In this document: positions 58,927-64,000 of the stretch, in pieces
How positions within the stretch are numbered: the stretch's first letter is position 1
Layout of the letters: every line of letters begins with the position of its first letter
Source: Lentzea californiensis
Lineage (GTDB): Bacteria > Actinomycetota > Actinomycetes > Mycobacteriales > Pseudonocardiaceae
DNA length: 64,000 bases
Direction: 5' to 3'
Assembly: GCF_024648825.1 (NCBI RefSeq)
Contig: NZ_JANBBE010000010.1
Span: forward strand, 284,519 to 348,518
Notes under the pieces: generated by a model
Told to the model about the DNA's origin: nothing
Databases searched by the model: none
The model's input: only the letters and a program-made list of their open reading frames with translations
Made by a program: the position numbers and the translations under genes

Positions 58927-58961
58927 TTCGAAAGGTTGAGTTTCGAACATCACTGATGTTC
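58927..58961. promoter_or_regulatory. DeoR operator region with two inverted repeats
   Basis: GAACATCA-C-TGATGTTC (58945-58961) is a perfect 17-bp palindrome 10 bp upstream of the DeoR start. Beside it lies TTCGAAA-N7-TTTCGAA (58927-58933 and 58941-58947). Both fall in the 65-bp gap between the divergent DeoR and MFS genes and are markedly AT-rich for this DNA. They are likely binding sites of the DeoR protein. Confidence 0.75.
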
Positions 58962-58971
58962 AATCACGACC

Positions 58972-59709
58972 GTGTCCCGACTCAAGCAGATCACCGAGGC
59001 GGTCCGCGACGCCGGCTCGCTCGGTGTGGCGGACCTGGCGTCGCTGACCGGCGCCTCCGAGATGACCATCCGCAGAGACCTGGAGGTCCTCGCAGCTCAA
59101 GGCGTCCTCGAACGCTACCGCGGCGGCGCGAGGAGCCTGCTCCTGCGCGGTTCCGAACCGCCGTTCGCGCTGCGCTCGGACGAGAACACGGCCGCCAAGC
59201 GCCGCATCGCCGCCACCGTGGCCGCCCTGATCGCGGACGGCGAGTCGGTCGTGCTGGACAGCGGCACCACGTGCCTCGAAGTGGCCCGCCTGCTGCACGA
59301 CCGACGCCTGACCGTCATGCCGTTGTCCCTGCACGCCGTGAACGCCCTGTCCTCTTCTTCGACCCTGACGTTGCTCGTTCCCGGCGGCCGCCCACGCCCA
59401 GGCGAACTGGCACTCACCGGCCCGCTGACCCTGGCCTCGCTGCAGGCGCTGCGCTTCGACACCGCGGTCATCGGCTGCTGCGGCCTCTCCGCGGAACACG
59501 GCCTGACCGCCTTCGACCTGGAGGACGCCTCGGTGAAACGAGCCGCCATCACCTCGGCCCACCGCGTCATCGCCGCGGTGGACGCCTCGAAACTCACCCG
59601 CACCGCCCTGGCCCACGTGGCACCGGTGTCCTCTCTGGACGCCGTGGTCACCGACGCGGACAGCGCCGAGGCCCTGACCGCCGCCGGCGTCGCGGTGGTG
59701 ACGGCATGA
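58972..59709 (+). CDS. DeoR/GlpR-family transcriptional regulator
   Basis: A 245-residue regulator. The N-terminal helix-turn-helix is LGVADLASLTGASEMTIRRD with LEVLAAQGVLERYRGGARSL, followed by the DeoR sugar-phosphate-sensing domain (VVLDSGTTCLEVARLLHDRR, FDTAVIGCCGLSAEHGLTAF, ASKLTRTALAHVAPVSSLDA). Regulators of this family sense phosphorylated sugars. GTG 58972 starts it. The stop overlaps the HAD gene (ATGA, 59706-59709), so a sugar-phosphate signal and a HAD phosphatase are co-expressed, opposite an MFS importer. Confidence 0.95.
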   Translation: MSRLKQITEAVRDAGSLGVADLASLTGASEMTIRRDLEVLAAQGVLERYRGGARSLLLRGSEPPFALRSDENTAAKRRIAATVAALIADGESVVLDSGTTCLEVARLLHDRRLTVMPLSLHAVNALSSSSTLTLLVPGGRPRPGELALTGPLTLASLQALRFDTAVIGCCGLSAEHGLTAFDLEDASVKRAAITSAHRVIAAVDASKLTRTALAHVAPVSSLDAVVTDADSAEALTAAGVAVVTA

Positions 59710-60257
59710 TCGTGCTGTTCGACATGTTCGGCGTGATCGCCCGCGACCAGTCACCCGAGGTCATGGCCACCATGAGCACCGAACCGGAGTTCTGGGACGC
59801 CTACTGGGCCCACCGCCCCGCCTACGACCGCGGCGACGTGACGGCCAGCGAGTACTGGGCCCGCGTGGGCCACCCGCCGCTGGTCGAGAAGGACGTGGCC
59901 AGCTGGAACCGCGTCGACTACGAGATGGTCGCGCTGCTGCACGAACTGCACAACGCGGGCCGGCGCATCGCGTTGCTGTCCAACATCCCCGAGGACCACG
60001 CCCAGAACTTCGAACGCACCTACGCGTGGCTCGACCTGTTCGAGGTGCGCGCGTTCTCGTGCCGCATCCGTGCCGCCAAGCCGGACCGCGCGGCCTTCGA
60101 GTGGTGCCGTGACGCTCTCGGGGACGACGACATCCTGTTCGTGGACGACCGGCTGGAGAACGTGCGGGCGGCGGAGCTGGCCGGGATGCGCGGGCACCAC
60201 TTCACGGGGATCGGCGGACTGCGGCCGGTGCTACTTGGTGCTGCCGAAGATGCCTAG
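59706..60257 (+). CDS. HAD-family hydrolase
   Basis: A 183-residue haloacid-dehalogenase-fold protein. Motif I is VLFDMFGVIARDQSP: the nucleophile Asp is kept, but DxD becomes DMF, as in some HAD dehalogenases and phosphatases. Motif II is IALLSNIPED, the Lys is in RIRAAKPDRAAF, and motif III is ILFVDDRLENVRAAE. It probably dephosphorylates a small metabolite; given its DeoR partner, a sugar phosphate is a reasonable guess. ATG 59706 overlaps the regulator stop. Its 3' end overlaps the convergent membrane-protein gene by 27 bp. Confidence 0.92.
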   Translation: MIVLFDMFGVIARDQSPEVMATMSTEPEFWDAYWAHRPAYDRGDVTASEYWARVGHPPLVEKDVASWNRVDYEMVALLHELHNAGRRIALLSNIPEDHAQNFERTYAWLDLFEVRAFSCRIRAAKPDRAAFEWCRDALGDDDILFVDDRLENVRAAELAGMRGHHFTGIGGLRPVLLGAAEDA

Positions 60258-61388
60258 GACGTTGGGGAACTGGGACGGGCTGTCGTGGCGGCTGAGGGCG
60301 TTGAGCCCGTAGGTGGCGAGCCATGCGACGCACAGCGTCAGCACGGGGACCTCCGCGGCGGCCGGGATCAGCTTGAATTGGCGCAGGAGCAGGTAGACCG
60401 CCAACGGCGCGAGGCCGACAGCGAGCTGGCCCACGAACCTGCCCGTCGCGGCCAGCTTGCTTCGCACGACGTGGGAGGCGCGTTCAGGATCATCCGGCAG
60501 CTCGCCGTACCTGCCGGACAGCAGGGTGTCCGCGAGCTTGACCACCTTTTCGAGGTAGTCCCGGCGAGTCGTCCGTTCCGCCAGCACGAGCTGAATGCAC
60601 AACAGATCCACCGACTGCGCCGCGTGCACGCACCGCCTGCGGAACTCCGTTGAGGCCGACGAGCTCCGCACCTGTATCGACCGCCACAGCCCGTGTCTGA
60701 GCACAGATGCGACTTCGTGTGTGTCGGCGACGAGCCGGCGCCTGGTGTCCGGATCCATGAACGACTTCTCGTCCAGTGCCAGCTCTGCGCAGCGGAAGAG
60801 CGCGGCTACCGCGGTGGCCGTGGGATGCCCGCGATACCGGCGATGGCGATCCGCGAGTTCGCCGATGGGGACCGACACGAGCGTGGCCGTCACGTAGCAC
60901 GCGTACGTGAGCACGCCATGGACCAGAAAGTACTGGAAACGGTGGTCTGCAAGGTGGCCGATCATCGCGTGCACAGGGCCTCTGCCGACGATCTCGCCGT
61001 ACACGATGAGCGCCGCGGTCGCCTCGATCATGAAGTGGTACAAGACGAAGAGCAGGTACGCCACACGTCGAGACCCGCGTCGCGTCAGTTCCACCACGGC
61101 CGCCATCGGCCACAGGAGCAGCATGTAGGTGAACAGGCTGAGCACCGCGCCGGCCGCGACCGGCGCGTGGAAGTGGTGGGCGATGAAACAGCCGGCGGCC
61201 AGAATGACGAAGAGGAAGATTCCCGCGCCGATCGACTCCCGCCGGTCGGACCGGACTTCGTCCAGAACCAGCTGCAGGTTCAGCCTCCGGTAGTGGGCGA
61301 AGTCCAGGTCGACCGGGACAGCCAGCTCGGTCACGACCGAGCGAACCGCCTGCTGACGCCAATGCCCAGGCTTGAGCCGTGCCCGCAT
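60231..61388 (-). CDS. Hypothetical multi-pass membrane protein
   Basis: From ATG 61386-61388 this is 385 residues. Hydrophobic segments are AGIFLFVILAAGCFIAHHF, AGAVLSLFTYMLLLWPMAAV, AYLLFVLYHFMIEATAALIV and LVHGVLTYACYVTATLVSVP. A soluble helical stretch rich in Arg and Ser (about 190-310) comes next, and two more segments end the protein (LAVGLAPLAVYLLLRQFKLI, VLTLCVAWLATYGL). No family is recognised. A GTG at 61454 would add 22 residues, but it lies inside the terminator hairpin 61445-61479, so I prefer the later start. Neither has a good ribosome-binding site. Confidence 0.75.
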   Translation of the reverse strand: MRARLKPGHWRQQAVRSVVTELAVPVDLDFAHYRRLNLQLVLDEVRSDRRESIGAGIFLFVILAAGCFIAHHFHAPVAAGAVLSLFTYMLLLWPMAAVVELTRRGSRRVAYLLFVLYHFMIEATAALIVYGEIVGRGPVHAMIGHLADHRFQYFLVHGVLTYACYVTATLVSVPIGELADRHRRYRGHPTATAVAALFRCAELALDEKSFMDPDTRRRLVADTHEVASVLRHGLWRSIQVRSSSASTEFRRRCVHAAQSVDLLCIQLVLAERTTRRDYLEKVVKLADTLLSGRYGELPDDPERASHVVRSKLAATGRFVGQLAVGLAPLAVYLLLRQFKLIPAAAEVPVLTLCVAWLATYGLNALSRHDSPSQFPNVLGIFGSTK

Positions 61389-61444
61389 GCGCAACGCGGT
61401 ACCGGTCGAGATGCCACGCCGCGACCACGTTCTTCTCCGCCGCT

Positions 61445-61479
61445 GTTCCCCCACGGCGGGTTAGTCGCCGTGGGGGAAC
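61445..61479 (-). terminator. Hairpin terminator after the VKOR gene
   Basis: GTTCCCCCACGGCG (61445-61458) and its perfect complement (61466-61479) form a 14-bp stem with a 7-nt loop, 14 bp downstream of the VKOR stop. There is no strong T-run. It should end the dsbA-VKOR message and separate it from the downstream membrane-protein gene. Confidence 0.75.
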
Positions 61480-61492
61480 CGAACGCTACGAC

Positions 61493-62029
61493 CTAAACGA
61501 GTGACGACCAGTAGAACCAGAACGCCTGCAGCACCCCGGCCACGATCACCAGGTACCACAGGATCAGCACAACGCTGTGGAACTGGAACGTCGGCCGGAT
61601 GTTGCGCAACGTCGTGTACCAGAAGATCGGGATCATCACCGCCCACACGACCATGCAGTACGGGCACAGCGCGCCGATCTCGTACAGCGACTGGACGATC
61701 AGCCAGTGCACGAACAGCACGCCGAACGTCACGCCGACTTGCAGCCCGATCCACACCCACGACGGCAGCGACACCCCGGCCAGCAGCAGCACGCCAAGGG
61801 TGGTCACCACCGCGAAGCCCGCGACGCCGAGCAGCGGGTTGGGGAACCCGAACAGCTCGGCCTGCGCGGTCTTCATGATCGAGCCGCAGCTCAGCACCGG
61901 GTTGATGCTGCACGTCGGCACGTAGAACGGGTCCTTGAGCAACGCGATCTTCTCGATCGTCAGCACGAACGACGCGACCAGGCCGACGAACCCGCCGACC
62001 GCGAGGACCCAGGCGACGATCCGGTTCAC
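61493..62029 (-). CDS. Vitamin K epoxide reductase (VKOR) family protein
   Basis: A 178-residue membrane protein with four to five helices. The loop cysteines are Cys 40 and Cys 48 (VPTCSINPVLSCGSIM), and the quinone-proximal active site is Cys 122/125 in LCPYCMVVW. VKOR re-oxidises DsbA-type thiol oxidases by passing electrons to quinone, replacing DsbB in actinobacteria. GTG 62027-62029 overlaps the stop of the DsbA gene (GTGA), so the enzyme and its partner are made together. Confidence 0.95.
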   Translation of the reverse strand: MNRIVAWVLAVGGFVGLVASFVLTIEKIALLKDPFYVPTCSINPVLSCGSIMKTAQAELFGFPNPLLGVAGFAVVTTLGVLLLAGVSLPSWVWIGLQVGVTFGVLFVHWLIVQSLYEIGALCPYCMVVWAVMIPIFWYTTLRNIRPTFQFHSVVLILWYLVIVAGVLQAFWFYWSSLV

Positions 62030-62622
62030 GAACGCACCTTCTCGATCGCTGCCTTCAGCGCGTCGTAGGTGGGCGCGCCGGTGAACTTGGTGCCGTTGAT
62101 GAAGAACGTCGGCGTGCCGGTGACGCCGGCCTTGCTGCCCTCGGTGCGCTGAGCGAGTACGCGCTCGCGCAACGCCGGGTCGTCCAGCGCCTTGTCGAAC
62201 GCGGCCTGGTCGAGGCCGAGCTGCTGGGCGAAGCCGGTGAACACCGCGAGCTGCGAGGTCTGCTGGCCGGCCCACTCCTGCTGCGCGTCAAACATCAGCC
62301 GGAACATGTCGTCCCGCTTGCCCTGCGCGCCCGCGGCCTCGACCGCGACGGCGGCCAGTTCGGAGTTGCGGTGGCTGGGGATCGGGAAGTGCCGCACGTC
62401 GAACGTCACGCGCTCGCCGTACTCGGTCTTCAGCCTCTCCACGCCGGGGTAGGCGGCGCGGCAGGACGGGCATTCGAGGTCGAGGTATTCGACGACGGTC
62501 ACCCTGCCGTCGGCGGACTGGGGTGCCGCGGTGGTGTCGTTGCGGCTGAACAGCAGGAAACCGGCGACCACGACCGCCACGACGGCGACGATGATCAGGG
62601 ACAGACGAGCGTTCTTGGACAT
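62026..62622 (-). CDS. DsbA-family thiol:disulfide oxidoreductase, membrane-anchored
   Basis: A 198-residue thioredoxin-fold protein. An N-terminal anchor (ARLSLIIVAVVAVVVAGFLL) is followed by the active site CPSC at 51-54 in YLDLECPSCRAAYPG, and the cis-Pro loop is GVTGTPTFFINGTKF. It introduces disulfide bonds into exported proteins and is re-oxidised by VKOR, encoded in a 4-bp overlap downstream. The ATG at 62620-62622 has AGTTCCGCC upstream, not a strong site. Likely substrates include secreted Cys proteins. Confidence 0.95.
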   Translation of the reverse strand: MSKNARLSLIIVAVVAVVVAGFLLFSRNDTTAAPQSADGRVTVVEYLDLECPSCRAAYPGVERLKTEYGERVTFDVRHFPIPSHRNSELAAVAVEAAGAQGKRDDMFRLMFDAQQEWAGQQTSQLAVFTGFAQQLGLDQAAFDKALDDPALRERVLAQRTEGSKAGVTGTPTFFINGTKFTGAPTYDALKAAIEKVRS

Positions 62623-62674
62623 GGCGGAACTCCACGTGTGGCGAAGGAAGACGGACCCGCAGAACGGGTTCGGT

Positions 62675-63046
62675 CTAGGCGCGCAGCACGCAGAGCTGCA
62701 TCAGCCGCACTTCCAGCCGGCGTGAAGGGGGACACAGAACAGAGGACAGGCGCACCAGCAGCACCGGGAACGAGCCGGACCGCCGCAACACGGCGAACCC
62801 GATCAGCACGGCGAGCGCCACCACCAGGCAGGCGCCGGCGACGAGGAGACCCTCGACCAGGCCGCCGTCGTCGGTCAGGTCGGAGTGGGCGACCGCGTGG
62901 GTGCTCGTCGTCGGGCACTGCGCGGTCCAGGCGAACTCCGTCTCGCACGGCGTGCCCTGCATCATCGCGATCCCGGCGACCAGCGCGAGCACGGCGAAGA
63001 CCCGCGCGAGATACGCGCGGGTTCGCGAGCTGCGGGTGCCTGGCAC
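62675..63046 (-). CDS. Small membrane protein resembling DUF6153
   Basis: A 123-residue protein from GTG 63044-63046. It has an N-terminal hydrophobic segment (YLARVFAVLALVAGIAMMQG), a Cys-containing external part (GTPCETEFAWTAQCPTTSTH), a second helix (GLLVAGACLVVALAVLIGFA) and the end RRLEVRLMQLCVLRA. This layout and the -CVLRx ending recall DUF6153 proteins of actinomycetes, but the match is from memory. It lies 52 bp upstream of dsbA on the same strand and may belong to the oxidative-folding unit. Confidence 0.7.
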   Translation of the reverse strand: MPGTRSSRTRAYLARVFAVLALVAGIAMMQGTPCETEFAWTAQCPTTSTHAVAHSDLTDDGGLVEGLLVAGACLVVALAVLIGFAVLRRSGSFPVLLVRLSSVLCPPSRRLEVRLMQLCVLRA

Positions 63047-63085
63047 GTGATCCAGGGTAGCGATGCCGCGCTTAGGCTCGCGCAC

Positions 63086-63919
63086 ATGGGGGAGAAGCTG
63101 CACGAGTCGGACAGGCTCGTGATCGACGGACAGCCGGTGCCGGAAGAACTGGCACCGCGTGATCACGAGGCGGGCGAAGCGGTCGCGTCGCTCGTGCGGG
63201 ACTACCTGACGTGGGGACCAGACCTGCAGGCCGAGATCCTCACGCTCGTCAGGTCACTGCGGGAGTACAAATCGCGCACAGCACCGCAGCTCGCGCCCAG
63301 CTTCCGGTTCTACGCGCAGACCGGCGAACCCGGCCCGGTGGTCATGCGCCTGCTGTGCAACAGGAACCTGACCCAGGCCGTCCTGGCCGGGCTGCTCCCC
63401 GCGGTGACCGGCGGCCGCAGGGACTGGCCGTCGTCGTCCTACAGCCAGGTGGGCATGGGAACCAGGGATCTCACCTCTGACCTGCTCGGCGACCTGGCGG
63501 CACTGCTCGACTTCTCCGATGCCGATCTGGAAGAGCTGACCGGCATCGCCCCGGCCCCTCGCCCGGCCGACGTCGGTGACCTGGTCTGGGAGTGCCGGCG
63601 CCTCTCCAAGTTCGACGTCCGTCGCGTCCGCGAGTTCGCCGCCGACTGGCCCCGGCTGGTGAGGTCGGGGGAGAACCTGCACGAGTCGGACAGGCGCGCG
63701 ATCGCCTCCCGTCCGATGCCGCACGACCTGACACCGCTCGCCCCCCACGCCGGCGCTTCGGTGGTCAGCCTGCTCAAGCACTTCCTGCCGCTGCCGCCGG
63801 AACGTCGGGCCGAGGTGCTAACGCTCGCTGCGTCACAACCCCAGCAGGAACGTGACGACAGCGCGACAATGCCGTTCCTCTACACCCTCTGCCTGAACGA
63901 CGCGGGCCTAGATGACTGA
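63086..63919 (+). CDS. Hypothetical protein with two internal repeats
   Basis: A 277-residue soluble protein containing two copies of an approximately 55-residue unit. The first starts GEKLHESDRLVIDGQPVPEE (residue 2 on), the second GENLHESDRRAIASRPMPHD (about 195 on). Both end in a helix like DLQAEILTLVRSLRE or ERRAEVLTLAASQPQ. The middle carries ELTGIAPAPRPADVGDLVWE and CRRLSKFDVRRVREFAADW. I know no family for it. ATG 63086 is divergent from the DUF6153-like gene by 39 bp. It sits 10 bp from the transposase remnant. Confidence 0.8.
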   Translation: MGEKLHESDRLVIDGQPVPEELAPRDHEAGEAVASLVRDYLTWGPDLQAEILTLVRSLREYKSRTAPQLAPSFRFYAQTGEPGPVVMRLLCNRNLTQAVLAGLLPAVTGGRRDWPSSSYSQVGMGTRDLTSDLLGDLAALLDFSDADLEELTGIAPAPRPADVGDLVWECRRLSKFDVRRVREFAADWPRLVRSGENLHESDRRAIASRPMPHDLTPLAPHAGASVVSLLKHFLPLPPERRAEVLTLAASQPQQERDDSATMPFLYTLCLNDAGLDD

Positions 63920-63929
63920 TTCCAAGGGG

Positions 63930-64000
63930 TCAGTGGTCGTAGGCGGTCAATGACCGCATGACTGGCTGCCCGGTCTTGTCGTTGTGCCAGATCGCGGTGG
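63930..64000 (-). mobile_element. C-terminus of an IS982-type transposase gene (cut by window edge)
   Basis: The minus strand reads TAIWHNDKTGQPVMRSLTAY, then DH and TGA (63930-63932). This matches the end that I recall for IS982-family transposases of actinomycetes (AAIWHNxxTGQPVxRSLIAYDH). Only 23 codons are in the window, so whether the element is intact is unknown. It marks an insertion sequence at the right edge. Confidence 0.75.

Noticed and set aside
60490..61428. Alternative minus-strand frame with a good GGAG-N6-GTG start at 61428
   Set aside because: The translation is Arg/Pro/Gly-rich without hydrophobic segments, whereas the overlapping frame gives a plausible multi-pass membrane protein.
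1..64000. CRISPR arrays, tRNA, rRNA, prophage structural genes, NRPS/PKS clusters
   Set aside because: None seen: no regular repeat-spacer arrays, no tRNA-like cloverleaf with GTTCGAATC-type loops, and no capsid, terminase or megasynthase motifs.

Overview
The window is high-GC, densely packed DNA with GTG/TTG starts, many 4-bp start/stop overlaps and typical actinobacterial gene families. These include an F420-type LLM oxidoreductase, TIGR03086/mycothiol-type DinB-like proteins, the GlnX-GlnH-PknG signalling unit, ECF42-type sigma factors paired with YciI/DGPF proteins, DUF5703 and DUF2087. The best guess is a chromosomal segment of a filamentous actinomycete, probably Pseudonocardiaceae (Lentzea/Saccharothrix/Amycolatopsis-like). 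The genus is inference. I see no rRNA, tRNA, CRISPR array, prophage or recognisable antibiotic cluster.

Layout. 1-10 kb: a cut XRE regulator, a long imperfect palindrome (328-488), two aldo/keto reductases, a lipoprotein/DUF5703 pair, the LLM oxidoreductase-uppP-phosphohistidine phosphatase run, an ECF42 sigma/YciI pair and a secreted thermolysin-like protease. 10-15.5 kb: the most mobile-looking and decayed part. It has a tyrosine integrase translationally coupled to an aldolase-like PLP enzyme, a second copy of the palindrome, a frameshifted alpha/beta-hydrolase pseudogene and a divergent adenosine-deaminase-like gene. 15.5-24 kb: HrpA helicase, then a sugar-type ABC importer with a divergent LacI regulator and two matching operators. 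24-30 kb: an operon glnX-glnH-pknG-PP2C in which both kinase and phosphatase carry Cys-pair zinc sites. 30-35.5 kb: a TetR regulator divergent from a SNF2 helicase/SWIM-protein operon that runs into an acetyltransferase and a membrane protein.

35-48 kb: many small regulator-plus-target units. They comprise two WYL regulators, an FAD monooxygenase, an SDR, an ECF sigma with its probable membrane partner, arylamine N-acetyltransferase, a second TetR/NmrA pair, two tiny DnaJ-type zinc-finger ORFs and a second YciI/ECF42 pair whose ribosome-binding site lies in a hairpin. 49-64 kb: LysE exporter, VOC and TIGR03086 proteins, an AraC regulator, a racemase, a large secreted subtilase, a five-gene MFS/RraA/VOC/YciI run divergent from a DeoR regulator and HAD hydrolase, a VKOR-DsbA oxidative-folding pair, a two-repeat protein of unknown function and, at the right edge, the C-terminus of an IS982-type transposase.

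Common themes are local one- and two-gene regulatory circuits with visible operators (LacI, TetR, WYL and DeoR sites) and redox or detoxification enzymes. Mobile-element traces flank decayed genes. Both TetR promoters share one operator, CCGTA-N5-TACGG, which suggests two paralogous repressors that may cross-talk.
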